A stretch of 64,000 nucleotides of DNA from Urechis unicinctus (GCA_034190875.2 CM067349.1:33031787-33095786); one strand, 5' to 3'. Counted from the first letter of the stretch, positions 23,005 through 35,659 are shown. Program-made: numbers and translations. The notes: generated from the letters alone by a model not told the origin.

Positions 23005-25399
23005 CAATAGACCGGCACACTATGTTATGTTGTCATTCAGACAGCTAACGGACATAATCAGAATGCATTTTAGTTGTAGGTTTGGATGATGCCTGTGTGC
23101 AGTAGCCTGGCGACACATGATCATCTTTCATTGTAGAAGTCAGGCATTTGTTCATTTGTGATTCATTTTGCAGGTGTTCATATGTTATGAATTGTGCGGG
23201 GTGCTAATCAGCATCAAAAGTCGGTCGCTGATATCAGTATCTACATAAGCAGGTGTTCTGATTAGCGAGTGGAGCAACAGGTACGTCTTCTCCTGTTATC
23301 AATCAGCGTCCACATGAGCCAACGAGTCAGGAGAAGTTGCACATTATTGAACTCGGAGAAGACTGAATATTATAAGAATTTGTATTGCAAAATGTGTGTG
23401 TTCCTTCCTTTAAGTTATTTTGTTGTTGTGTGGTTTATATGCCTCTTTTTACCGACACAGCTAGATAAGCTACATGTTCTACGACTTTAAACATAGAGTA
23501 AAAATGGCAATTATATTGTTTAGAAGCACCCTTGCTATATGTTTATTCCTTGGGAAAACACACACTTCAGACGAGATCACATTTCTGAAGAGGCGCCATT
23601 TAAATGTGTGGCGTTTTTATACCAAAACCTTTTAGTTACAATTTTTAGCTTAAGAAAGGAACATTCCACCCCAACCCCACATTAATATAGATGGAATACA
23701 ATAAGCTGACGATTGTATAAAGCAAAACTACGTATATGTGCCGCTGTCAAGGTTTGATCAAATGTCTTAACTTATCCAAAACGCTGAAGTGCAGAAAACG
23801 CAATTCTAATAAACTGTCGATGAAAGATATGAAAAGGCTCTGTTTGAGATCCGTTTTTATCAACTGTAGCATACACTATGAACTTGTACACAGTAACGCA
23901 TTGTGTTAAGTTTTTAAAAACCCGATTAAGTGAGGCAGATGTATTATGAAGGTAAGTAAACTCGAACAGGGCAGTCGACGGCACGAGAGATGAGACGCTT
24001 CATTAAACACTATTTGCTGATGATATAAGGCAATTTGGATTACGCAGGACCATTAAAGGCTGTTATTGCTCTCAACTTGATATATGATACAAATATGCTC
24101 ACTCTAATTCCTATCATGCTCAACATTTTACCCAGGTGTCTTATTTTTAACCGAAGCAAAGGCGGCTGCAAGGTGGTGTCTGATGTATGCGTCTGGCTGC
24201 CATACCAACGTTAAGGTTGAAATAACAACGATGGCATCTGCGGCCTGGAAACTAACTTGTTTGAAGAAAATTCACATGACATTGTTGATATTAACTGCAC
24301 CATGCCTAACAATAGGAGTAATCGGTGACAAATTTAAGATAGCATAGTCTTATAAAGAGGCACGTAAAGATCACGGATAATTGTTGGCCTGAGATATGCA
24401 TGGTTTGAAGATTTAACCACTTGCAACAGATTCGTTTGTTTGTTGGGTTTGCATCAAAGAATTCATCAGCAAGTCAGATAAGTGTGTTATATGTTTTGAG
24501 TTTGCTTTAGTCCCCATAAATGGGCCGTTCGTGTCATTATTTATCAGCTATTAGTTTCTAGGAAGCAGCACAAACCAACAATGATTATTTATACAGAACA
24601 TAAAGCGTCATCTTCCTGTCAGTTGTACCTCCAATGACCTGGTAACTTCATAACAACTTTCGGCTTTAAGGCTATTTGGATAATAATTGTAGGAACATGC
24701 GTTTATCTTGTAACCGCGCTTGGCACCAGGTAGGGTGTACACAGCAGTAGAGAATGAGATCAACACCTTTCAAGACTGCATATGAACGAACAATCTCCTC
24801 GTTAGTTTTTTTAGGCAGATATCGACAGCGATTAAAAGATTTTGGGTTGGGCTGCACAGGCGTTATGATTGATGCGGACATTGTCGCTCAATTGTAGTAC
24901 CATGAAGTAACAAGCAGCCGCTGATGAGGTCTTCAGGTGAGATACACACCATGATTATACTGTGTTGTCAGATGGAGAGTTTATCGCGCCCAGATAATAA
25001 ACATCGTATGTAAATATGAGCTGACTTATCGAGCCTTCTCGCTGTATGCCGAGAAGCTGTAACTCACTTGCTGTGAAAGTAACGAGTTTTCCCAATCGGA
25101 TCGTAATAAATTATGGTTGGTGTGATGCGTAGAATATCTTAAGCTGCAGTGGGTCTGAGTTGTAACTAGGGCAACGCTTAAGGTGCGTCCAATCGATCAA
25201 CACAGATGACGGAAAATTTATTGTTTCTGACAGGAAGATAATGGGCTTAGAAAGATCTACTCATCTGATGTAGATTGTGCGCAGGTGTTATTTGATGATT
25301 CGTTAAGCACCATGGCTTCATTGGTGAAATCGTCAAAGTATATGTTTGATTCCAATGTCTTTATTAGGCATTAACAACGACGGGAATGCTGCGTAGCAT

Positions 25400-25648
25400 A
25401 TTTTCAAGGCGGTGAAATATCTTTGATTCTACACCAATCTTGGTGAAGTCGCTTAAACGCCTTCTTAATTAATCCCTAAAATCTACTCTTGATTTTGTTA
25501 TGCACGTTTTGAAATCGCTGCGATGTGTGCCAAAGAAACCAGGCGCTATCGGGCCTGACAAGACAGGTAAATATAATAAGCCGTCAAACGAGCAGGTGTT
25601 CAGATAATTGGCTGCACTTACAGGTATGGAACCAGAATATCATCAGAG
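25400..25648 (+). pseudogene. Exon X1 (right-arm copy)
   Basis: This is the counterpart of 14544-14800. The reading SLKSTLDFVMHVLKSL continues to PGAIGPDKTGKYNKPSNEQ and AALTGMEPEYH, and ends at an AGAG|GTATG donor. It is broken by a TAA where the other copies have CCA (R-stop-L instead of RPL), by an upstream TAA, and by a deletion of about 11 bases before the donor. It retains the GPDK-containing insert lost from the left arm. Confidence 0.5.
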
Positions 25649-25963
25649 GTATGATCCAGGATGTAATGCTCGAATCATAAATGTGAGAACTAGGTTAGTC
25701 ATTAACACACAATACTCTCAGTGCAATTTGTATACGTCGATAGCACAACGCATCAAAGAAGAGGTGGGTAAAATGTCTGTTAGCGGGATGTAAATGGTGT
25801 GAGATGGCATGGTTAACCTCAATAGCTAATGAGCGCATTTATTTCCACTTGATGTTTTCTTGGTGATCGGATATTTCAGATTGTGAGAGCAAATACACGA
25901 CACCATACACAGATAGGCGTATCAATTATGATATATGAGTCATTAAATAAGCCTGAAACTCAC

Positions 25964-26012
25964 CTCAAATGTGCCGTCATGTATTTGATAGAATTAGCCG
26001 GATGAGTGATTA
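25964..26012 (-). pseudogene. Exon Y2 (right-arm copy)
   Basis: It reads IITHPANSIKYMTAHLR in the same frame as its relatives and ends at a GAG|GTGAGT donor. The acceptor AG is lost (TACG in place of TACAG). Confidence 0.4.
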
Positions 26013-26298
26013 TCGTATGAAGACGGCTTTCTCGTTTTCTCCTTTATGTTGGCATAAATACCTGACCAATCAGTCAAATATCGTTGCTAATGGTTTAGTT
26101 GACAATGAGTGATGCATTTCTCTGGAGCGCGGGAAATAAAAAGGTTTCAGCTTTACCTGTCACAAAACGATGTCATGGCCATCGTTCTGGTATATCAACA
26201 GCCTTACAGGTGTGAGGTCTTTGTTAATCGACCTCGATGGATGAAAGGCAATGCTTCAGACCGGCTATGGGTTTGACTAAGTGTACCTCCCTACTTAC

Positions 26299-26385
26299 AT
26301 GTAAAATACCGGCTTCAGCATGTTTGGTGACAGTGAAGTAACCAGACAAGCTTATAATGCATGAAAGTAGCGAACAGAACACCCT

Positions 26386-26454
<69 letters not shown>

Positions 26455-26632
26455 TCGACGAATGTGAGCTTCACCAGAGGTGTCGAGATGATGAAGCTAG
26501 CGTTACACAGTTGTGAGAAGATCCTGTGGATGTCAATCCGTTCAACCCTCATTACGCGGTAGAATAGTCATCGCTCAAGCAATGATGATATCTGTATGAG
26601 AAAACCATATAAAACTACGCAGAGGACATCAA
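26299..26632 (-). pseudogene. Exon Y1 (right-arm copy) interrupted by a CAG tract
   Basis: The acceptor (ATTTTGTAG) and GTAAGTAGG donor match the other copies. The reading runs SLLER-stop-LFYRVM, then ERIDIHRIFSQLCNASFIIS and TPLVKLTFVEL. From there the Leu codons derive from the reverse complement of a 22-unit CAG tract. This copy lacks the 10 bases that shift the frame in the other two, so it shows the probable ancestral reading across that point. It is broken by the TGA and by the repeat expansion. Confidence 0.5.
26388..26453. repeat. (CAG)22 trinucleotide repeat
   Basis: This is a pure 66-base tract between CCTAG and CTCGACG. The left arm has at the same place (12823-12835) only CAGCTGCT, and the 33140-38300 copy has no CAG run. 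The tract is therefore a lineage-specific expansion of a site that originally had a single CAG. Confidence 0.97.
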
Positions 26633-28106
26633 CTACAAAATAATGCCTGCATCTTGGCGTTTATAATATGGGATGTAGGATAATTGCTCATGTGTTTGCA
26701 CTTGCGCGAAAAGTAATGGTGAAGGCACTTGAAGCTCGGGCTGATGTCAGTTAGAGGGAGCCAACACCCCGCTGAAAGTCCGTTAGCATGGTACATTCTC
26801 TCCTACCATTATAACTCAACAGCTTCACAGGTTGGGAGTGTTCTTATAAAACAACAGCAAAAGGCGCATCGTATTCTGTAAGAAGGTCTTCATAATTGCA
26901 TTTCAAAAGAGATTTTTACCGGAAATACATACATCATTGGTTCAACTTAAAGACTAAGGATTTGATTTATTCTGCAAAGTAAGTTGCTTCCTAGTAAATG
27001 CTAAACTAGGCAGAACTTGGTGTTTTTCCGTTTGTAACTTAATACTGTAATGCAATTTACAAGTGTACGCGGACAGCAAAAACAGTGCACTTTGTCAGTC
27101 CAGATAGCCAGAACAATGCGTATATAAGATATTCTTAAACTTAAACTGCAGCTTCCGGTATATAAGACAGGGGATAGCACCTCAAAATGTCAGATATGCA
27201 TTTAATTCAAGTCACGAATGGGCTCTCCTTATGTTTTGCAGCGTTCAATGTAATAAATTCATTCAAAATATATTTACATGTATGAATACATAATCTTATG
27301 AAGTCAGCATAAGTAATGTATCAACCCCGATTATTGTTGTAAATGAGAGATAAAAGCGTTTTGATATCAATGATTTTCTCCAGTTTAAAATCTTTCTGGG
27401 CGGAGCTAGAATGACGTGATATATCAATAAATGCTGAAGAAGATCCGATTTGCTGTCTGTGGCAAATTTTACACCTACAAAAACTGGTTTCTTTGGTTTC
27501 TCTTCGAAAGTGCCTAAATACAGCCATCTTGTAAATCAATAGTTATAAAAAGAGATTTACATGGCAGTTTTGAACCTTACTCAGCAGTGAGGCTAAAAGC
27601 TATGTGAAAATCAGTAAGCGACGTCTTTCAGGTTAATCTACGTTCTGACAACAGAGGCTTGCAGTAAACGACGGACGAATATAAACGTAACTGCCATATC
27701 ACGTTGTCCTGAGCTTGGCGTAGACGAAGTCAACCAAAATGGTCCAAAGCACTTATACTTATAACCAAGCAGCTGGTTAATGGACTCATACACCACCAAA
27801 GAGTGCTTGATTACTCCGTGTCAAGTTCAAACGTTCATCTTGTGCGTGCGCGACGATGAATTAGCTAATAATCACTAGCAAGCTCTACATCAATCACGAA
27901 ATTAACCCCCAAAACACCATGTATTTTTCAAACTCTGCATACAATTAGTTGACTGCATTTGTGTATCTCATCAACTTCCCTTGAATTGCCGCTGTGGTCA
28001 TAAAGTGTTGTTAGTGGACCCTGCAATTTATCGCTTTATTGGTTGGAATATATATAATAATAACAACTATCCATTTGAAGAATTGTCATCATCAGAGCCA
28101 GCGTCT

Positions 28107-28142
28107 ACCGTATCTACCGTATCTACCGTATCTACCGTATCG
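28107..28142. repeat. Four-unit nonamer tandem repeat
   Basis: The 9-base unit TCTACCGTA occurs four times in perfect tandem. The corresponding place in the third block C copy (about 37280-37300) has no repeat, so it is a local expansion. Confidence 0.9.
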
Positions 28143-29202
28143 CATGTCGGTTTCAGTTCTTTCTTTAGCAAGTGATGAGCGTTTTGCACCAAGATTACAT
28201 CCTACGGCTCTAGTCAAGTAATTGATGCATAACTACCCAACTCGGAATGCTAACAGTTTTGGTAAGAGTGGCTGGTTCGCATACACATATAATTGCTTGC
28301 ATGATAGTCATTCGCAACCTACTTTAGATAGAAAATATAATACTTAGTCGTAACAAAGATACGTGCAAAACAATTATAGAGTAACTTCGATCCAACCAGT
28401 TATTGACAGAAACTAATTAAACAGCAGTTAACAAAGAGACTATTTGGCAATCCATGGACCTCCCAAGTAGAGGGGTGCTTTTGGCGATGCCATCCAAGTA
28501 ACAACAGAAATCGCCTTTCACATAACATATTACGGTGGTTAAGGTGTACTTTAATTGAATCAAAAAAGGTTAAGTATTCAACTCAACTCTACACTTGCGA
28601 CCTCTGTACACGCGTGACATGCGTACAGCTACTAAAACACAGTCTCGATTTCAAATGGAGAACAATACTGTGACTCAATTGCATTCATCATTCTAGAGGG
28701 AAGCATGGAAACTTAATGACCCTTACATAAACCAGCTAGCAACCTCAGGTACGAAAATACAATATGATGTTGCTAGTGGAATCGAGATCAAAAGAAGGCG
28801 CAAGTGCAGTATTGGTGTCTAGTTGTTACAAAGCCTTACGCATGCATCTGGTGTGGTTTTTATGCTCGAATAATGTGAAACACGAGAAATAATAATAGGC
28901 CAGACCACGCATACGTGCCAATAAAAGCCAGTGTGGGCAGATGAGTTATGCACACCACACAGAGAACGTATCCTAGTATGTGCCTAGAGTGGTGCAATGT
29001 GACTGAAGACGTTCAGAAATAGCGCGGTGGGGGTAAAACTAAACCTAAAAACCTAAAAGCAATATAAGGTACCACGCTGAAATCTCACAGTCAGGGACGT
29101 CTAAACAAAACGCTACTTTTCAAATGCACTCTGCTTCAGTGGGCTTGCTATTTAAGAGTTTATTGTGTATAATATCATACACCACATCCACAGGTCGATA
29201 CA

Positions 29203-29329
<127 letters not shown>

Positions 29330-29339
29330 ATCTTAGTTG

Positions 29340-30780
29340 ACTTTTCTGGCACATGTGTGTGTGTGCGTGTGTAGCTGTGTGTGTGTTTGTATATGTGTTT
29401 TGTCATATATTATAGATTATGAGCAATAAACGTATTGTATCACGTAGGACCCATTATATGCGGTGCAATTTAGTTTATAATAATTGCTCCGGAAATAACT
29501 CAGGTTATTGCGATGTGGTGTATGGCCCCGAGTAAGGACCATTGCACACGTAAGGACCATTGCACACGTGAGCAACAAATAATAATTAAATAAGCTTTTG
29601 TCTACGAGCCCAGCGTAATGGGTAACCATCATGAAACAGCTATATTGAAATCGTGAGCTGCAGTTTTTTTAGTTATCTGAAAAAGTTGCGAGCAGCCCAT
29701 GTAAATCAGAGGTCATCTATGATATAATAGCACTTCCACAGCACCGACAAGATATCATTATTTATTCTACATCGTTAGCTCCTCTCAATTATCCAAATGG
29801 ATGAACCCGACCCCTGTGTTTCAGCAGTGTTGTGCTGTTTAAAATAAATATATATATATATATATATAGCTTATGCGCATGATATGTATTATTTCATATA
29901 TAACCCATTATATACGATGGAACACGTGATATATCTGGTAATGTTTGCTCCAATGTGATTGCGATGTGGTGTAACTTGTCGGCGATATAGGAGGATATGG
30001 CTTCACGAGTACGGATCTCTCGCAAGTTGGCAATGAATCATAATTCAATTTGCTGTTGTCCTCTAACACAGCCTAATGGGGAACGGTCGTAAAAGAGCAA
30101 CTTCTGAATCGTGTGCTGCCTTAAGTGAGTTATCTGAATACACTCCGAGTCGCGCATATTAAGATGTTTAAGGGTAAATACGGCGTTAGCTAGATCAGAT
30201 CAGAGCTGGATGCGGTTCATGTCTTGCTGTTTTTGCCGCTTCGTGATATCCATGCGTGTTTCTATCACGCGATGGTCTATGTAGCATCACTGGCTAAACA
30301 ACCGCTTGGATGCTAGCGGTTCTACATCGTTAGCTCCTCTCAATTATCCAAATGGATGAACCAGACTCCTGTGTTTCAAAGGTGACAGCAGTGTTGTGCT
30401 GTTTAAGGTAAATACGGCGCCAGCGTTAACTAGATCAGATCAGAGTTGGATGCGGTTCATGTCTTGCTGTTTTTGCCGCTTCGTGATATCCATGCGTGTT
30501 TCTATCACGCGATGGTCTGTGTAGCATCCCTGGCTAAACAACGAAAAATTTCAGTCGGCTTGTGTGATTGCATTTACGTTAAACTGGCAGAGGTTGAATG
30601 TGAGCAAGCTCACTGTTGGTGCTTGTGGATGCTGGCATTACAAAGCTAGCATCAACTGATCTACTTAATAGGATTCTCCAAACCAAAGATATTACAACAT
30701 ACACATACCCTAAATGTCTAAACAAGGCTGAATTAAGTGATTTGATATCGGCAATGTATAAGTCTACAACCCTAAGGAAA
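29340..30780. repeat. Locally duplicated region between blocks C and A
   Basis: Several short direct duplications overlap here: 29445-29530 resembles 29900-29985; 29771-29842 matches 30326-30404; 30180-30300 matches 30410-30543 almost perfectly, including the run from 'atgcggttcatgtcttgc'. A small (TA)n tract lies at 29848-29869. No gene is recognised. The high identity of the last pair indicates recent tandem duplication. Confidence 0.75.
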
Positions 30781-32345
30781 ACCTGCAGTCACCTTAACGC
30801 TTTAAACGCTACGTCCATGTCACAAATCACGTGAGACGCGCGCGTAACAACCATTGAAGATCACATTATCTAGCGACCTGAGAGTCGTGTCCTATCGTTC
30901 ATATCATACTACCCGCTATAATATCGCAGCAAATCCCTATCATGGTTCTCACAAAATTGATTAAATGTTAGCTGTACAAATCAAATCTCCGAGCCTCTGC
31001 CTGGTAGTTTACACCATCAGGTAGCGGTTCTTTGTCTAATATTCAAGTTAACAATGAAAGGCTAAGCCTATCTCACCTGATGTGACCTCTTCGGACAACC
31101 AGTCCTTTGCGGAGCGTGTCGTCTTACTATTAATTCGCCATCCTTTCGATGACTCAGCATAATTGATGGACCTAGATGCCAGGAAATGCAGCAAGTGCGT
31201 TCTGTTAATGAAATGCTTCAACGCATGAGATGGTGCAATAGAAATAATTAATATCATGATTTGTTCCTCCCTAAGGACAAGGGAAGCTATGTGCAGTCAT
31301 AGCGTACAGCTGCACTTTAAGGTTCAGGTGAAGATGACTCAACACCCCGGTCCACTGTCCTGGTGAAAATTGACAGAACGATGTCGGCAACACAAACGTT
31401 ACTGCTGCAAGATATCGCAGTGGAGTGAACGGCACACCAAAACCAATATGTTACAGGCGCCTTGAAAGTTGGTATAAATATGAAGAAATAAAGTTGACCG
31501 GGGCATCCAACTTCTTGGGTAAATGGAAAAAGAGTGAAAACTCGTGGATGATGATGAAAAAGATACAAATGCAAGCAATAAGGGCATGTCATCACCACTC
31601 GATTGACTGGACGAGGCCATTCCAGCCTCGCATCGATGTGAAATCCGGGCCTACGTGGTTTATTGCAGATACGACCCTTCTACTCACCCATTAGGATCCC
31701 ACTGCCCACCGACACGAGCCGCAACCCACGGCCAGTAGATTGCCCCTATAAGCAGTAAGTCGCCTCTAACGACATACAGGAGGATACAGTTGACCTACTC
31801 AACTCACAGGGGGAGATGCAGCGGTGGAAGGAGCGTGAATGACAGAAAGCGATGCTTCGCTGAATCCAGGCATGCCTTTAATTCAATTGCCTATTAGACA
31901 CTTAGGGTGAATGAACGTTACTCCTTTCAAATGTGTACAATGTGTATCAATGCAAAGAATATGGGAAAGGTTAATCTGGCACTCGTATTCCGAAACCTGG
32001 TTTTGTAAGCGCAAGCAATTCTAATCAATAAACCTTGCAGCTCGGCGCTCGGACCCGGATCCCGTACAGGGGATCCGAGCGTCTGCGATTCAGTTCATGA
32101 GACCAGTGATTAATCAGCCCCCTCTCCCCACCCCGCCGCCGCGGGGCATTGTGAAGGGAGTCACGTCGGCTGAATTGGCTGAGACGTAATGGCTGTGACT
32201 GGAGCAATAAAACTGCAAATTTATCGTGCAAGGTGTGCATCTGTCTCGATATGGGGACAACTATTAAGTAGAACTGTCTGGTCGTGTACGTTATGCGCGC
32301 TTTGTCTGGGACGATATTTGTCATGTCTTAATTAATTAATGCGAA
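30781..32345. repeat. Segmental duplication block A, copy 2
   Basis: This segment is related to 240-1250 and 41560-42090. It ends in a purine-rich tract and has lost the receptor part of the block. It contains an extra segment at 31430-31832. The short open frames are not conserved between copies. Confidence 0.65.
31430..31832. mobile_element. About 400-base insertion unique to one block A copy
   Basis: Block A copy 1 runs uninterrupted across the equivalent point (near 925-940). Here roughly 400 bases of different, less AT-rich sequence intervene, between GCAGTGGAGTGAA and GCGGTGGAAGGAGCGTGAA. The imperfect similarity of those edges could be a decayed target-site duplication. No transposase, terminal inverted repeat or poly(A) tail was recognised, so the class is unknown, and a deletion in the other copy is a formal alternative. 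Confidence 0.4.
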
Positions 32346-32379
32346 AGTAGAGAAATGGAGTGTGAAACCCTGCATGAGA

Positions 32380-32805
32380 GAAAAGGGGATATGGAGAAAG
32401 AGCAATTGTAGGTCGATGGTACAGGCTTAGAGAGAGAACGGAGTCAATGTAGAGGAGAGGAATGGGGCCAGGGTAGACAAGGATAGATTGAGAGAGCAAG
32501 TGAGAGAGAACGAAACAACTAGAGACAGCGAGAGAGAGAATAAGAGAGAGTGAACAAGAGTGAGAGTGTGTGTGAGCAAGAAAAGGAGAGAGAGTGAGAG
32601 AGCAAGAGAGAGGAAAGAGAGAGATACAAAGAGAGAGAATGAGAGAAAGAGCACGCATGTGCATGAGAGAGATAGTGTGCGAGAGATGAGAGGAAGAGAA
32701 AAAGTGATTGAAATGAGAGCGACAGAAATGAGAGTGAGAGAAAGAGAGGCAAGAGATTTTGAGAGAGATAAAAAGAGAGAAAGAGATAAAAAAAAGTAGA
32801 GAGGG
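32380..32805. repeat. Purine-rich (GA)n-like tract
   Basis: The plus strand is over 80% purine by eye, with irregular GAGAGA units. The equivalent place in block A copy 3 (42090-42190) is a much shorter GA-rich run, so it has expanded here. Leu/Ser-rich frames on the minus strand are artefacts. Confidence 0.9.
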
Positions 32806-32968
32806 ATTGTGCGTGTGTGTGGGCGTATGTGAGTGTGTGTGGGCGTATGTGTGTGCTTGTGTGCGTTGGCGTGGGTGTGTATATGTGTGTGTATGTGTGT
32901 GTATGTGTGTATTTGTGTGCAGGCGTGTGTCTGTCTATGAGTGTGTTAGTGTACGTGTGTGTGTGTGT

Positions 32969-33066
<98 letters not shown>
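32806..33066. repeat. (GT)n microsatellite
   Basis: This is an imperfect GT/GTAT array that becomes a pure GT run from about 32979 to 33064. It directly adjoins the purine tract and the dispersed element at 33066. Together they form the junction between block A copy 2 and block C copy 3. Confidence 0.95.
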
Positions 33067-33138
33067 ACATAATGAGGGGACAACAGAGCTTTTTGGTCGT
33101 CGTCAGAGCGATGCAATTAGGTTCTTTACCCGAAATGG
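33066..33138 (+). other. Second copy of the dispersed coding-like element
   Basis: It reads CGHNEGTTELFGRRQSDAIR followed by FFTRNG, matching the element at 16793-16980. It starts exactly at the end of the (GT)n tract. Confidence 0.4.
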
Positions 33139-34329
33139 ACTAGCGTCCACCTGAGCCGACGAGTCAAGAGGAGTTGCACATTATTGAACTCGGATAATTG
33201 AATTGCAAAATGTGCGTATTCCCTCCTTTTAGTAATTTTGCAGTGGTATAGTTGCATGCTCGATGCTGCGTGCTCTATGTCTGTAAACATAGGTGTAGAA
33301 ATGACAATATATCATTTAGAAGAAGCCTTGCAATATGTTTAGTTTTGGGGAAAACACACTTCACACGAGTTCACCTCTCTGAAAAGGCGCCATTTAATTG
33401 TGTGGTGTTTTTATAACCAAACCTTTGGGACATTAGCTACAATTTTTAGATTAAAAAAGAACCATTTCACCCCTTACCCCACAATTATACAGGTCGAATA
33501 TAATAAGCTGAAAATTGTATGAAGAAAACCTACATATATGTGCCTCTGTCTCAACTTTTCCAGAACGCTGAAATGTTGAAGACGCAATTCTAATAAAGAT
33601 AAAGATATAAAAAGGCATTCTGTTTGACATTCGTTTTACTCTTCTTTTTGTTGACTGTAGTACGACATTGAACTTGTGCGCAGTAACTCGTTGTGTTAAG
33701 TTAAACAAAGTGATTCAGTGAGACAGATACATTATGAACGTAATTGACATTGAATAGGGCAGTCGACGGCCTGAGAGATGAGACGCTTTATTAAAAACTC
33801 TTGGCTGATGATATGGGGAGTTTGGATTACACAGCACCAATAAAGGCTCTCAATTGGATTAAGACACCAATTTGCTCACTCCTATTGCTATTGAATCCAT
33901 GCTCAACATTTTTCTCAGGTGTTTTACTTTTGACCGAAACAATGACGACTGAAAGTAACGCGTTTGCCTAATCGGATCGCAATAAGCCATGACTGGTGTG
34001 ATGCGTAGAATATCTAAAGTTGCATTGGGTCTGACATGTGACTAGGGCGGGGCGATGTGGGCATCGCTTACGGTGCGTCCAATCAATCAGCAGAGCTGAC
34101 GGTAAAGTTATTGTTTCTGGTAGGAAAATAATGGGCTTAGAAAGATCTAGTCATCTGCTGTAGTTGTTTGTTCGCAGGAGTTTTCTGATGGCTTCATGGC
34201 CAAATAAATGTACCTCGAAATCGACAAAGTATATGTTTGATTCCAATTTCTTTATTAGGCATTAACAAATAACATATCATTTACGTTTACTGACGGCAAT
34301 GCTGCGTAGCAGTTTTTCGAGACGATTAA

Positions 34330-34573
34330 ATATCTTTGACTTCTACACTTATCTTGGCTAGCTCGCTTAAGCAGCCTCTTAATTAATTTCTGAAATCTAC
34401 ACTTGATTTTGTAGTTCACGATTTGAAATCAATACGATTTTTGCCAAAGACACCAGGTCCTGACGGGCCTGACAAGACAGGTGAATATAATCAGCCGCCA
34501 AACGAGCAGGTGTTCAGACCATTGGCTGCACTGACAGGTATGGAACCAGAATATCAGGCTTGAGTCATCAAAG
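34330..34573 (+). pseudogene. Exon X1 (third copy)
   Basis: It reads FVVHDLKSIRFLPKTPGPDG, then PDKTGEYNQPPNEQVFRPLA and ALTGMEPEYQA, then a TGA, VIK, and a perfect AAAG|GTAAG donor. The TGA replaces the CGA of the left arm, a change typical of CpG decay. Apart from that stop and an upstream TAA, this copy preserves the fullest version of the core peptide. Confidence 0.5.
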
Positions 34574-34811
34574 GTAAGATCCAGAATGTAATGCTTGAAT
34601 TATAAATGTGAGAAATAGGTTATAAGGCTCGAGTCATAAACACACAATACTCTCAATCCAATTTGTATACGTCAATTACTGGTTTTGAATTCCCCATCAT
34701 AATATTAATAGACCCATTCCGTAGTTTGGTTACACCCTTCTAACTGTAGTGCAGAAAGTTGAAGCTTAGAACAATGGGTAATCGGTTTCATCATTTTGCT
34801 TTATCCCACAG

Positions 34812-34856
34812 ACGATGTCCAACTTGTCTTTGTCGGTAGCTGCTATATATCTACCC
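34812..34856 (+). pseudogene. Exon X2 (third copy)
   Basis: A textbook acceptor (TTTTGCTTTATCCCACAG) is followed by a reading TMSNLSLSVAAIYLP up to a CCC|GTGAGT donor. Compared with the left arm it lacks an internal segment of roughly 60 bases. Confidence 0.4.
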
Positions 34857-34921
34857 GTGAGTATTTCATGCTTTGAATACCAAGATAATCAACACAGTAT
34901 CATATTGTATTCTGCTTACAG

Positions 34922-35070
34922 TAGTTGGGGCTTTGTGGGTGGTCGGCTGGGGCATCAACACCTCATTAGCTAACACACCTTACCTGACAGACCTGCTCTG
35001 TGAGGCTAATTTCTCATCATTACGCCGTCACAAAGAACAGTTGCTACTCATGCCTTCGGTACAAATCTGA
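34922..35070 (+). pseudogene. Exon X3 (third copy)
   Basis: An acceptor ending CTTACAG precedes VVGALWVVGWGINTSLANTP, YLTDLLCEANFSSLRRHKEQ and LLLMPSVQI, then TGA, with a GTAAGT one base later. The protein is almost identical to the left-arm copy. If TGA is the true end, this is the C-terminus of protein X. If the GTAAGT is the donor, the stop is a lesion shared by both copies. Confidence 0.5.
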
Positions 35071-35218
35071 TGTAAGTTATATTTTGCAACTATGAGAAAA
35101 ATATTCTAATTATTCACACCAACACCCACAGTGCGTTGGGATTAGAGTATTGCCAATAGACCTTGTCGATCAGAAACCGTACTTACGGTATATAGCATTA
35201 AATACGTTTTCCACTCAC

Positions 35219-35389
35219 CTCAAATGTGTCGTCATTTCATTAATAAAATGAGCCGGATGAATGATAACTGTATGAAAACGGCGTTATCGTTTTCTCTTTC
35301 ATGTTGATATATGAGGCATTAAATAAGCGTGACACTTACCTCATATGTGTCGTCATTTCATTGATAGAATGAGCCGGATGAGTGATAAC
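35219..35389 (-). pseudogene. Exon Y2, tandemly duplicated (third copy)
   Basis: Two copies of the Y2 exon lie about 120 bases apart (35219-35268 and 35340-35389), each with a GAG|GTGAGT or GAG|GTAAGT donor and the HPAHxINEMTTH reading. The left and right palindrome arms have only one copy each, so this is a local exon duplication. Confidence 0.45.
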
Positions 35390-35659
35390 TGTTCTCTTTC
35401 ATGTTGACATGAATACCTAACCCATGAGTTTGATATCGTTGCTAATGGTTCAGTTGACAATGAGTGATGCATTACTCAGGAGCGCGGGAACTCAAAAGGT
35501 TTCAGCTTAACCTGTCACAAAACGAGATCATGTTCATCATTTGGCGTTTAATCATATCATCAGCCTGTCAGATGTGAGGTCTTCGTTAATTGATCTCGAT
35601 GGATAAAAACCAATGCACATACCAGCTATGGGTTTTACTGAGTGTCCCTGCCTACTTAC

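Larger units (their letters stand above)
23005..29120 (+). repeat. Block C, direct copy (right palindrome arm)
   Basis: This is the forward copy of the block found inverted at 11571-18262 and again directly at 33140-38300. It has lost about 950 bases equivalent to 13290-14250 of the left arm, including exons X2 and X3. It has gained a (CAG)22 tract in exon Y1 and a four-unit nonamer repeat at 28107. Near 28545 it lacks about 100 bases that both other copies contain. The end runs into a (TA)n tract. Confidence 0.75.

Noticed and set aside
32332..33154. Long Leu/Ser-rich, His/Thr-rich and Cys/Val-rich open frames
   Set aside because: They are produced by the purine-rich and (GT)n tracts and have no non-repetitive support, apart from the short element at 33066-33138.
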